Made by a program: the position numbers and the translations under genes. A stretch of DNA of 64,000 bases from positions 180,362 through 244,361 of the forward strand of contig NW_013547010.1 in NCBI RefSeq assembly GCF_000711695.1, given 5' to 3'. Of this stretch, positions 12,101 to 22,084 are shown in pieces (position 1 is the first letter of the stretch; each line of letters starts with the position of its first letter). Origin of the DNA: Tilletiaria anomala UBC 951 (Eukaryota; Basidiomycota; Exobasidiomycetes; Georgefischeriales; Tilletiariaceae). The notes beneath the pieces are model-generated. The model saw nothing but the letters and a program-made list of their open reading frames with translations. It ran no database searches and was not told the DNA's origin.

Positions 12101-12397
12101 GCAAAAAAGAAGCAGAAGAAGAAGCAGAAGAGGGCTGAAGCGGCGGCGGCAGCCGTGGCAGAACAGCAGAAGAAAGCCGCTACTGCGTCGACGTCCCTGC
12201 CCGAATCGGCCCAGTCGTTGTCGTCAGCGACCGAGTCTCAATGTAGCACTGAGCAAAAGGAGCCTGCGAAAGAGGAAGTCGCGGCGTCTGCACCTCCAGC
12301 CAAGCCAACGGGTAAGCTGTCTCTCGCCGAGAAGCTCAAAATCAAGCAGGAGCAGCGCCAACGAGAACAACAGATTGCTGAAAAGCGAACGTCCTAG
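9140..12397 (+). CDS. COG8: conserved oligomeric Golgi complex subunit 8 (Dor1) with long repetitive tail
   Basis: COG8 is a lobe B subunit of the Golgi tethering complex for retrograde intra-Golgi vesicles. Exon 1 is 9140-9226, the intron 9227-9292, exon 2 9293-12397; 1063 residues. The N-terminal Dor1 signature is FGYLEKLTSLSLSSIQALP followed by RHANTFIRVHDA, and the helical Dor1 region runs to about residue 620. From about residue 650 to 890 the protein is an extreme Lys/Ala/Glu repeat (units such as KAEAEAKA) predicted to be a long helix. A basic patch KNAKKKQKKKQKRAEAAA and a short conserved-looking end (KLSLAEKLKIKQEQRQRE) follow. Human COG8 is about 610 residues, so roughly 400 residues are extra. 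No stop separates body and tail, so this is a real extension of the frame. Confidence 0.85.
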
Positions 12398-13416
12398 CGC
12401 AAGCGAGGCCAGCAAGGCCATGTTAGGCTATGTTGTATCCTACAGATTACAGCCGTGCTAAGTGATACATTGGGCGGTAGTCCCAAGCTCGTGGCTGCCG
12501 CCCACGTATGTTGTGTGTTCTATCAGCTAGTCTCCGGCCCACCCCTGAGAGATATTTATCTGCTGCACTTGCCAGTAATGGGGCGGGAAAGCTGTTGTAA
12601 GGGGCCTTAAGACGGTTTGTTGCCTGTTTCATTTGCAGCCCACTGTGGCATGCCCGGTGAATGGTCAAGATAATGGCTCTCGGAGATGCTCATGTCCTAA
12701 CTCTAAATCTCCCGATGTGTAGCCAACGCATGGGATACAAGCTCTCAACAGCACTCTGAGTGCCACAGGCGCCACCCAGGATAGCTCTCATCTTGCAAGG
12801 CACCTACTTCCCGCTCTAGTATCCCTCCTTCGGGTCGTACTACCGTCGCGGCTAGGAGCAGCTCCGCATCAGCATTGCCAAGCCGTTCCTGTATCGCGTC
12901 ATTATCTGGAGCATGGGCGAGAAGACCCCCCGCTACGGTGGACAAGAGGAGGAGAACGACCGCGTACATCTCGACCCGAAGGAGGGAAAGGGGCTGGCGG
13001 CCAGATACAAAGCGGCCATGCGCGAGATGATCGTCGTGTCTGCGCTTGCGTGCGCCGTTCCTTTGTCGGCTTGGTTAGTGCTCGCTTCTTTGTTCTTTGA
13101 CCTGTAAATTGCTATACGTCGCTTCAAAAGATGTCCTTCTGTTCTCTCCATCTATTGAGGGGGAGGCGCAAGGCGGTTGAGTGTGGGCTGAGATTGTCGA
13201 GATTGCTCAATGAAGTAATGAGACCTTGATGGCAAGACGCGAGTCGCGACGCGATGAGTTTCCTTTGATGTGAGAAGGGATTCATGTTGCATTTTGCCCT
13301 TCACCTATATCGTGACTTCGCATGCAAACGACAACCAACAAGCGCTCACGGGATATGAATCTTGCTCTTCGCCAAGCAATTGTACAGCGCTTCTGAGACG
13401 GGTCTGCGTGACAGAC
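12398..13416. other. intergenic, no convincing gene
   Basis: Contains a 64-codon forward ORF (12913-13107) ending in a hydrophobic segment, but nothing else supports it. Otherwise short ORFs only. Confidence 0.4.
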
Positions 13417-14100
13417 ATGACTGCTTCAAGCGCAGCCGAGGGCCCCATCGAAATGGCCCAGTTGAACGGCAACCCAGAGCACGCACAGCCATTGCAGCAT
13501 ATTTCACTTCTAGAAGCTCTGCAAGCTTTCGAAGTTGCGCAGAGGCGGCGAGTCGCACACTGGAAAGAGTACCATGAAGCCATGCTAGCGTTCACACAGG
13601 GACAGTTGACCAACAGCGTTTCGGCAAGCAATGACCTCGCCGGAGATACGATCGAGCCTAGATATCTCAATGGGAACGCAACAAAAGAGCCATTTTCTGC
13701 ATCTGGTCCGCCTTCAAATCACTACGACCCTGCTCCTCGCTCCATCGATGAAGGTGTCATGACCCAAATTCTGCGTCTCGTGACGAGTGGCTTGTTGGAG
13801 TGCTCGCATGAAGTACGGGCCATTCAAATAGAATTGCAATCACAAGCGTCGTTCAATCGCCCAGATCTCGCCGAGGTCGTCAGTAGCGTCCAGGATCTCG
13901 AGAATAGCCTGCTACGCAAGATCGTCGCTAGAGACCAGGCACTCAGGCTGGAGGCCTTGGAAGCCGGCTCCCCTTCGACGGGACTGGCGAGGGACCGAAG
14001 TGAGGACGTCGCCGAATATCAAGAGCAGATTGCGCACATCAAGCAAGAGATCATGGAACGGATGCAGGACATCAGCGCAGAGATAGCTGAATTAATTTGA
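13417..14100 (+). CDS. small helical protein of unknown function
   Basis: Single-exon frame of 227 residues from Met 13417. The open frame extends upstream to 13270 but only through a GTG, and the upstream residues look non-conserved. I do not recognise a family. The N-terminal third is predicted helical with a patterned segment (LLEALQAFEVAQRRRVAHW), the middle is polar and probably disordered, and the C-terminal half (about residues 110-227) is strongly helical with heptad-like spacing ending EIMERMQDISAEIAELI, suggesting a coiled coil. No signal peptide or membrane span. It converges on the Mdm1-like gene with about 240 bp between stops. Confidence 0.6.
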   Translation: MTASSAAEGPIEMAQLNGNPEHAQPLQHISLLEALQAFEVAQRRRVAHWKEYHEAMLAFTQGQLTNSVSASNDLAGDTIEPRYLNGNATKEPFSASGPPSNHYDPAPRSIDEGVMTQILRLVTSGLLECSHEVRAIQIELQSQASFNRPDLAEVVSSVQDLENSLLRKIVARDQALRLEALEAGSPSTGLARDRSEDVAEYQEQIAHIKQEIMERMQDISAEIAELI

Positions 14101-14344
14101 TGCCTGAATAGATGAATTGTGAACGCGGTGTGATGGGATGGGGTATCGATGATGTGCTTGATGGTATCAGCAAGTCTCGTATGCGTTATTGGGAAAGAGC
14201 TCGTCGAAGATCAAATCTAAGATGGTGTAGATGAGATGTTTATTGAGGCGCTGATTCTGCACCATCGAGAAGACGGTGCGGACACCCTTTCTTGCATTCT
14301 GTCGACCGATAAAATTTGCAGCCAGATCTGCAGAGGGTGAAAAG

Positions 14345-17300
14345 TTAGAGTGATGACTCATTGACAACTTCGTTCACTGACTCACTGGGAATGAGTGTCG
14401 AGACCTTCTGGTTGGCACTGTCTCTTGCACTCGCCTTCTGCGCTGGGGTTCGTGGTACACCTGGCTCCTTGAGCTCACCCTTTGGCCAAAGGCCATCTTT
14501 AAAGCTCTGCAGATGGCGGAGAAGAGCTGGGGGCGACGTTGCTTCGGCGACAGCCTCCCTCACTTTCCCGTCAATTGTACCCGCCAGCAATTGCTGCAGC
14601 AACACGACGATGGCCTGGCGCCGGAGCCAATTGTTGCCAACCTTGAGTTCAAATATCTCAATGAGCAGGTCACAAAGCGGGCTTGCAGTAGACGAAGCTT
14701 CTTGTAGCTGAGCAGTGCTTGCTCCACTCTTGGTTTGCGCTTTGTCGACTAAGGCTGACGGTAAGGCTGATGCGCTAGGAAGAGATCGAGGGGTGACCGC
14801 CGCTGGCCATATGCTAATGGGTGATTGAGAAGATAGTTGTTGAGTGACAATATCAAGCATAGAGGGAAGGTAGATAAGATCGTCTAGGCCCTCCGCAACT
14901 CCGCCAACACCTTTAAACAATGTCTGAAGTATGCTGTTCCCAGGGAGTGCGGAGTTGCTTTTTTCAGTACGGGTATCTTTGCGGGCTTGAGGCGCTAGAA
15001 AGGCTCGCAGCTCGTCACTTTCAGCAGCGGCCGGGACCTGGATCAACTTTTGAAGGTAGCGCTCGAGTCCTACGCGTCGCGTTTCGACAAAGGCAGCATG
15101 TGTGATGCTGACCAAGCGTCGACCTGGAAGATCGGTTTCGAGTGCTCTTACTCTATCGACTTTGTCCTTGAGCTCTTGATGCAAGGACCAGAACTCGGAG
15201 TAGCGTCTGGGCACGATCCAGCCCGAGAGTAATCGCTCCTCAGCCTCTGCAAGTATGCCAACTTCAATCAAGTACAATGCGTGCTCCTTTCCGTCGGAAT
15301 CCTTTGCGATAGTGTGAGCGTTGATCTTGACCTGCGTACGACCTGGCACAATGCGACCTTTGCCTTGCACAAGCTCCGCTTGCCTCCTTTGCCAGGTGAT
15401 CTCTGCAGTCTCCAGTTTCACAGTCTCAAGACTCTTGAGTAGTACCCGGCGCTCTTTCGCAGGAGCTCCCGTGAGCTCAGCTTTCTGTACTAACGCTGTG
15501 ATGACTGTCGCCTGAGATTCCAGCTGCTTCAGCTTCGCGCTCAGCATCTCCACAGGCACTACTGCTAACGCATTTTCCGTTGGTGCGCCATCTGCCGTCG
15601 GTGTCTGCTGACCCGATCCAATCGGATTCTGAGATGACGCCGCCTTCGTTGCTGCTTTTTGGGCTGCAGCATCTTCAACGATCAAAGCCCGCGGTCGTCC
15701 GAACTCATCCAGCCTCTCCGCCTCGGGCAGTTGCACATCCTCACGAACGGTGCCGTGTCTCCGATCATCGTCTGCTCCAATAATCGAAGTGAGAGCGTGC
15801 TGAATGGCATCCATGCGCTCAACCTGGACGTAATCGCTGTCACTGCCGGACTGGGGAGAGGCAATTCCAATATCCTCGACTTCTTCATCAAAGAGCGGCT
15901 CCGAGAACAATGGTGAGCGGCCATCGCGATCGCGACACTGTGTAGTTGTGAGGAAGTCGAGATTTGTATTCCTTGTCCCTCTGACAGATGCGCGATCACC
16001 AAAGACGCCGTCACGTTCGCTGGCAGATTCTTCTCCGAACAGTTTAACTTTGGCCGAAGCGGAAATGTTGGTTGTAGTTCTTGTACCAAATCGCTGAATG
16101 TCGGTTGGAACTGGTCTGAGTTCGGTACCTATTGCTCTCGCTGGATCTTCTGATGGAACTTGGCTTGGTATCGAGCTCCGAAAATCTTCCGCTGCGCGGT
16201 GATATAGCGCACTGGCCTTGAAAGCTGGCCAATCGTCATCAAGCATCGATTCGAGCACCTGTGTCTGGGCGCGTAATACGCTCTGCCTCGCACGTCTAAG
16301 ATCCGTGCTAGAAATGGAGCCAGAGCTACCTTTCGATAGAAACGCCTCTGCAGCAAGACGCTCCCGAACTCCGATCTGCACCAACGGTGACGAATAGTAC
16401 GCGTCGACAAAAAATCGGATATCATCCTCCAATGTCTTGATGATTGCTGAGGAAGGTTCTCCAGAAGCTTGGTCGGTAGCACTGCTACCATCGCCGTCCA
16501 TGTCGATGGCTTCGAGCGGGTCTTTGAAACTTTCCACAGCAAGCCAAAATTGAATCACAGGCGACTTGCGTTGGCGGTCCATGAATTCCATGAAGTAACC
16601 CATAGACGAGGGATTGTTCAGAATCTGCAGAAGTGTGACATCACTTACTGCGCCCGCACTCCTACTCGCATCAGCGCGCTGCCCTCCAAGGGCTACGACT
16701 TTCTGATCCGCTGCCGAGAGCGCTTGTTTCAGCTTTTCCAGCTGGGACCTTGCTCGGATTGACTGAGGTTGCTCGTCCATAGCAAGCTTTGCCTTACGAA
16801 TTTGCATATTGATATCATTCCTCAGCCTGCGCACATCCATGATAGAGTTTGACTTTGCGATGCTCCGAGCGAGAGCATCAAAAGCGTCCAAATTGTCCAC
16901 TTTCGAAACTTTGGGAGCCTTCATTGGAGCTGAGGATGCGTCTTTCACCTGCACATTCGGAGATTGTGCCTGCTTGTCGATCGCCTCGCGCAATCTCTGA
17001 ACCATCCTGTGTTCTTCCAGCGCTGCACCAGCCTACGTGGTGCGTCCCCGGGAATCAGAATGACTTCTGACACATAAAGCAATCTCTTACTCACCTTCTG
17101 GATCAGTAGTTGGTTGAAAAAGTCCGGATCGCTGATCAAGTCCACAATGGGCTGCATGACGGTGCAAGCGACAAGTTCCCGGACGGTCACCAGAACCGCC
17201 CTGCTGTCTCGCTCCTTTTGTGGAAGGAGCGCTCGCAGAGCTCGTTCCACCATGTGGCGAAGATGATTCTGCTCAGTTGCCTTCGAACTGGGATTTGACA

Positions 17301-18096
17301 GGCTGCCAACAGCCGAATGGAGGCGGCCATGGAGGTACTTTCCAGCGACGAAGAGGTCGTCTTGGACGTCAAGATCAGCAACACTAGCACTAACGCTCGG
17401 ACCTGAACGTCGAGCTGCCCAAGAGTCTCCAAGAAGTGAGAGCTCTGCTTTGCGGTACTCTTCGACATGGGCTGTGACCAATGGTAAAATGCGCGCCATT
17501 GCGAGATGTGGCACATCCATGGACTGAGCCTTGGCGATCAGCAGGGCAATAGTGTGTCTAATGGTAATTTCGACGGCACGAGGGAAGCTCAACCCAGGTG
17601 TTTCGCCTGCTGCATTTTGAGGGCCAGGCGAGTGAGCGAGGGTTCTGGCCTCTCCCTCCCCATTGGCCAAAGGATCGTGCCATTTGCGCACAAAGTCGCG
17701 CAATATCAATCTAATGAGCTCGTCTCCGGCTGCTGAGACCTCCGATGATGTGGCATGCAAGGGCCGAGCGGCGCAATCTGCCATGTCGCGAGAAGCTCGG
17801 AGCCGGGCGGCGTCGGCGCATACAGCCCATCCTTCGTTTGTCGCAAGATGCAGCGGTTTCAGGGTGCTGTGGCAAACACTGTCAGGTTGCGTCGAGACGA
17901 GAGCTCTGTCGCCCACCCAAGCAGCCATCAAGACGGCAGTGGGGATTGAGAGAATCCATACGACAAAGATCACGGAAGTGACGAAAAGAGACGCGAGCTG
18001 GCCAGGCATGTAGCCATCAAGGGCAGAAGCGATCACGATGACGACCAGGGTAATTGCCATGGCCCCTGTCACGAACGATGAGCTGTGATTGGACAT
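14345..18096 (-). CDS. MDM1: Mdm1/SNX13/SNX25-type sorting nexin (TM-PXA-RGS-PX-Nexin_C)
   Basis: ER-anchored tether family that links ER to vacuole/endosome and lipid droplets. Exon 1 is 17095-18096, the intron 17033-17094 (62 nt), exon 2 14345-17032; 1229 residues. Two hydrophobic spans lie at about residues 10-60. The PXA domain occupies roughly 110-300 (LLIAKAQSMDVPHLAMARI). An RGS-like domain starts near 465 (TLLQILNNPSSMGYFMEF). The PX domain is at about 895-1015 with the basic stretch GWIVPRRYSEFWSLHQEL that contacts phosphoinositides. A Nexin_C domain near 1110-1200 contains DLLIEIFELKVGNNWLRRQA. Domain order and length match the fungal Mdm1 class. The exon 2 frame also starts at Met 17005, but splicing from exon 1 is needed for PXA. 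Confidence 0.92.
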
Positions 18097-18681
18097 TGTG
18101 GAGAATCAGCTCCCAATGAAATCGCTTGCGTCACCGGCGGCCTTGGATTTGTTCACCATCCTCGCTGGCGCCAGAAATACGCCTGGCATCGCACAGTCAG
18201 TATGTGTGCAATCTGGAGTGTTTGACCGTGAGCATTGTGAAATGCGTCGGACCATGCCGTATGTGCAATGATGGTTATGACTTGTGGTGGATTGGGGAAT
18301 TGCTGGTTCCCTCATAATATCACCGAATCTATTCACTTTCATAGTTGTGACTTGTGAAGGGCATCGTCAGCTTACTCGCTCCCTCCCATTTGCTACACTT
18401 TTAGATGAAGATCAACGCAACATCCACCATGTAAGACACCACTTCCAAAGGATGACCTTATTGACACCATCGAAAGACCTAGGATGCTTTTATGGTCATC
18501 AGGTTATCGCCATTGATGTGCGGGTGCGCTAACATATATAACAGTTCAGCTGAAGTAAGCTGCCCTAGTCCGCTGCGAGACTCCTTCACGCTTCCACGTT
18601 TGTTTCAGATGCTTTGTAAACTACAACAGATGGCAGATTGAAGACAGGCAGAAAGGTCGGATGTTTGCCACCGCGCCTGCC
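18097..18681. other. intergenic, no gene seen
   Basis: 585 bp between the 5' end of the Mdm1-like gene and the 3' end of BCKDH E1 beta. No conserved ORF; the missing rest of an aldo-keto reductase was looked for here and not found. Confidence 0.45.
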
Positions 18682-21527
18682 TCAGTACTTGAGGGTACGG
18701 ACGAGCTGGAAGAGTAAAGGAATGTCGATCAGCGACCAGAATGTCCCACTGCAGACCTCAACTTTTTGTTGAACGGAGGAACAACTCACCGCATCAATGA
18801 TTCGGACTAGCTCGGGCTTGTAGAACGTCTGGGGAAAGGCATTTAATGTGTGAGGATCTGTTGAGGATTTAGCATGGACTGACTGGGCTCACTTCGTGGA
18901 CATGAGGGAAGGGAGTGTCCCATCCTCCGATGCGGCAGATCGGGGCCTCGAGGTTGAGGAAGCACTTGTCTTGCAAGAACGAGCCGATCTCTGCGCCGGC
19001 GCCCTGGGTGACGGGTGCTTCGTGCACAATGACGCAGCGGCCCGTTTTCGACACGCTCTTGGCCACGGCTGGAGCGAACGCGACATCAGCAAAGGATCGA
19101 TGAATGCTACACAAACCCGGGTACAAATTACCCACTTTCGCGATCCCAAGGCAGAATGGTACGGAGATCGATCAGCTCGACTTCAGCATCTCGCACGTCG
19201 CTTGGGATGAGATCTGCTAGTGCGCCAGTCGGGTTGCGGAGTGCATTGATGGCCTGAACACAGGAGTAGAGTGGTGCGCCCCAAGATAGCAGAGTGATGT
19301 CCTTTCCCTGTTGTAGGACTTCGGCGGACGACAGAGGTAGGGTGTAGTCGTCGATGGGTACTTGCTCGACCGAGGATCTGTACAGTACCTTTGGCTCTAG
19401 GAAGATGACCGGATTTGGATCACGAATGGACGCGAGCAACAACCCCTTTGCTTGGATCGGCGACCTTGGGATTACGACTTTGAGGCCGGGAACAGCCATG
19501 AAGAACTGCTCGACACTTTGGGAGTGGTAGAGCGCACCGTCTGCAGTGCAACAAACGCTGCATCAGAATTCGATCAATGAGATGTTGAGAACGTGCCTGA
19601 CTCACGCCCAACCCCCATGCAGGGTGTTCGGATGGTGAGCTTGCCGGCAGAGAATTGACCGCCGCTGCGGTAGTTGTATTTTGCGGCCTCGTTGACGATC
19701 TGATCAAAGGCAGGGAATATACTTTTGGGAGCGCCGGTGGAAGTCAGTCCCTCAGAGCACACGATAGGAATCTCGGCGTTGCTCACTAATCTGCAAACTG
19801 GATCTCAGCGATTGCAGTGTGCCCCAAGTCGGCCATGCCGATGCCAAAACCAACAATGCCTTGCTCGGACAGAGGCGTCTGTATATAGCTTGACTTGAGC
19901 AAGAGCATCTTCGACTGAGGCAATGCAATCCTCACTCACGTTGAATACACGGTCCTTACCAAACTCTTCCGCCAAGCCCATCGTGGACCTGAAAACGCCG
20001 CCGAACGCGACGTCCTCGCCTACACAAGGAACAATAAACGTCAGCCGCTGACACGACCTAGCTCAGAAAAGGATCTTACTCACCGAAGACGCAGGCGGTT
20101 GCGTCACTCGCGAGGGCGTTTGCTTGCGCTTCACGGATAGCCTGCATAAAAAAAGAAACACTTCAGCCGCCTGCCCCTCCAATGCAATGTGATGGTGGCA
20201 TGCCCCTGTGGTCTCTATTGCGCGGCGGCGCGGCGCCTGATCGAGGTTGCTAGAGTACAATGCAGTGAGGTAGAGCGGATCGAAGAGCAATGCGAAATTG
20301 CGGATCGAGGCGGAGCATAGCGAGGTCCGAAAACGAGTGGAGAGGTCTAGGAAGACGACGACGAGGCCGAGTCTCCCTCCAAGTCCCGTTTACGCGCTTC
20401 GAGCGTAAGGGCAATGTCGACTCCCGCAGCCTGTTGCAGCGTGCCTGCAAGTCGCTGGCTGGGTGCAGACAACAGGCCGATAATTTGCGCACGGAGATCT
20501 TGCAAGTTGGGCAAACGGCCAACTTCGCGCGCTGCTGGGATCTCTAAAAGCTTGGTTCCTTCGAAGAGTGCAGCTAACGGAACGAGTCGCGGATTGACAT
20601 TCATCTCGGTCTTTGGAAATGGTTTGCCCGGGGCAGGTGCGCGTGATGGCTTGTGGCCAAGCGTCCTGTCGACAATGCCGAACAGTGACTCGAGGTACTT
20701 GGGTGACAGTGAGGCGCATGTCAGGAGCGCCACTGGCCCGCCAAAGACCGGCTCCATTGCCTTGATGTCAGGCACTTCACTTTTTTGGCAGACATTTCGC
20801 ATGATTCCTGAGCGAACGACCGTCAGCTTGGCTGGGCGTGCGGACTTGCCCTCCGCCATTTCGGGAAGTGGGATCGCTGCAATGTCGCTGCGAAGCTTGC
20901 TGAGGTCTGCCACGCTGAGATTGTTGTGTTGTAGCGCGACCAACAGTTGGCTCTCGTCGAGTAGGCGCTGGTATTGATCATAGAGGAATGTCTTGCGTTC
21001 CGGGAATATTCTCGCTTTGCTCTTGCTCTGCAACGCCTTCTGAAAAGCTACGGTGGCGTATCCTCTCCTCCCTCTTAGACGACAAGCGGACGTAGTACCT
21101 ACCGTGTACATGTTCATCTTCCTCGTCTCTCGCTCGATGCCTTCCTCGCCATCGGTCCACTTGATTCCTGGTGTTTTTGCTGCAAGTCTGGCGCTGCTCC
21201 TCAAGAGTGGGCTGTGCCCGACGACGGGTGCCTCCTCCATCGTGACTGGCTCGAGCTCGGCTGCTGCAAGGCTCCGAATCGATGTGCTGAATTGGCGCCG
21301 GGAGCCAAACGTCGACGTGTGTAACGCTCGCGATGAGGCATCGCATACCTGCCCTTTGGGGCTCTTCCATGTGCTGCCGTTAGAAATGCACCAAGTCAGC
21401 TCCTGCGCCGCATGATGAAGAAAGAGCAGTAGCTATACACCTACCCAAAGCCGAGTCGCGGAAGTTGCGCGCCGTTAGCCAAGGTGAGAGCGTTGGAAGC
21501 CGCCCTACGGATGGCAGAGGCATGCAT
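18682..21527 (-). CDS. BCKDHB: branched-chain 2-oxo acid dehydrogenase E1 beta, mitochondrial, with a gene-bearing intron
   Basis: E1 beta of the mitochondrial BCKDH complex, oxidatively decarboxylating the keto acids of Leu, Ile and Val. Ten exons: 21445-21527, 21103-21373, 20084-20141, 19940-20019, 19787-19878, 19606-19721, 19136-19540, 18893-19068, 18791-18829, 18682-18705; all phases agree and sum to 447 residues. Recognisable pieces: [13 protein letters not shown] joined to [45 protein letters not shown] joined to [41 protein letters not shown] joined to [41 protein letters not shown] basic, Ser-rich presequence ([18 protein letters not shown]) is in exon 2. Intron 2 (20142-21102) is 961 nt against 56-114 elsewhere, and holds the complete uL10m frame on the same strand. 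Leader exons 1-2 also encode an aldo-keto-reductase-like N-terminus. Confidence 0.9.
20142..21102 (-). other. 961-nt intron acting as a possible alternative-splicing switch
   Basis: Donor GTAGGT at 21102. The distal acceptor TTTTTTTATGCAG ends at 20142 and yields BCKDH E1 beta in frame. A proximal acceptor GTAGCTTTTCAG ends at 21040; using it removes 63 nt, a typical size here and a multiple of three, and joins the leader to uL10m ([16 protein letters not shown]) in the same frame. Retaining the 63 nt also keeps the frame open (it reads [21 protein letters not shown] less one residue). Another in-frame acceptor GTTGCAG lies 12 nt further. Thus three transcript forms are possible from one leader; which are used is inference. 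Confidence 0.65.
20347..21117 (-). CDS. MRPL11: mitochondrial large-subunit ribosomal protein uL10m, nested in the BCKDHB intron
   Basis: Stalk-base protein of the mitochondrial large ribosomal subunit (uL10m; MRPL11 in yeast, MRPL10 in human). The frame is continuous from within BCKDHB exon 2 and ends at 20347. Family landmarks are [64 protein letters not shown] and the C-terminal [19 protein letters not shown]. If translated from Met 21117 it is 256 residues and starts with a plausible presequence ([19 protein letters not shown] then YAT, resembling an R-2/R-3 processing site). If translated from the leader Met at 21527 (exons 21445-21527, 21103-21373, then read-through or the 21040 acceptor) it carries the BCKDHB presequence. 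No separate promoter is visible, so sharing the leader is the more economical model. Met 21240 is another possible start. Confidence 0.82.
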   Translation of the reverse strand: MNMYTVGTTSACRLRGRRGYATVAFQKALQSKSKARIFPERKTFLYDQYQRLLDESQLLVALQHNNLSVADLSKLRSDIAAIPLPEMAEGKSARPAKLTVVRSGIMRNVCQKSEVPDIKAMEPVFGGPVALLTCASLSPKYLESLFGIVDRTLGHKPSRAPAPGKPFPKTEMNVNPRLVPLAALFEGTKLLEIPAAREVGRLPNLQDLRAQIIGLLSAPSQRLAGTLQQAAGVDIALTLEARKRDLEGDSASSSSS

Positions 21528-22084
21528 GATGGCTTTGATTCCTGATGATATCCCTTTCGATAGTGTCTAAAAATTATGTGGGGATGTTTGGCGGGCCTCT
21601 GGGGTAGCAAGCTGCGGGGGAGGTGTGGTGTTATATGCCAGTCATGTGAGGCTGATGGAAAAGAGCAAGAAGGCGAGGAGATGAAGCATGCTACAAGAGG
21701 GAAGTGCGAGGATAACCGATGCCCCTGTAAATTCCGTCTACAACACTCGTCAATTTGATTGGCCGCAATTTGAGATGCACTGACTGGACGCATTTGCCTC
21801 ACTCACCAGTCGCCGCATCTGTCCGTCGAGCCTGCCATCCGGGCAAAGCTAACCCACACAAGGTAACCGCCGCCACCACGAAGCCCACAAGGTTTAGCAC
21901 CAACATAGCCAGAGTGGCATACGTACAGTGGTATGCGGGGCGGCCGTGGCCATGTTTGGGCGGTTGGACTTGAAGAGCATATATCTGCTCGTCCTGGTGT
22001 AAGCTCGGCTTTCGCTCTGCAGCTCAAATGTAAATCAGGTATGTAGTGGTGTAATACATCGGCTCCTCCCACTCATGCTTCCGT
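21528..22084. other. intergenic, promoter side of the BCKDHB/uL10m leader
   Basis: 557 bp without a conserved ORF. It should contain the only promoter serving the leader exons at 21103-21527. Confidence 0.45.

Noticed and set aside
12913-13107. 64-codon forward ORF with a C-terminal hydrophobic segment
   Set aside because: No family resemblance, no splice partner, and short ORFs of this kind are frequent here; too weak to call a gene.
20978-21370. 130-codon reverse ORF overlapping BCKDHB exon 2
   Set aside because: Composition is random-like and it is out of frame with the conserved presequence and uL10m; a shadow.
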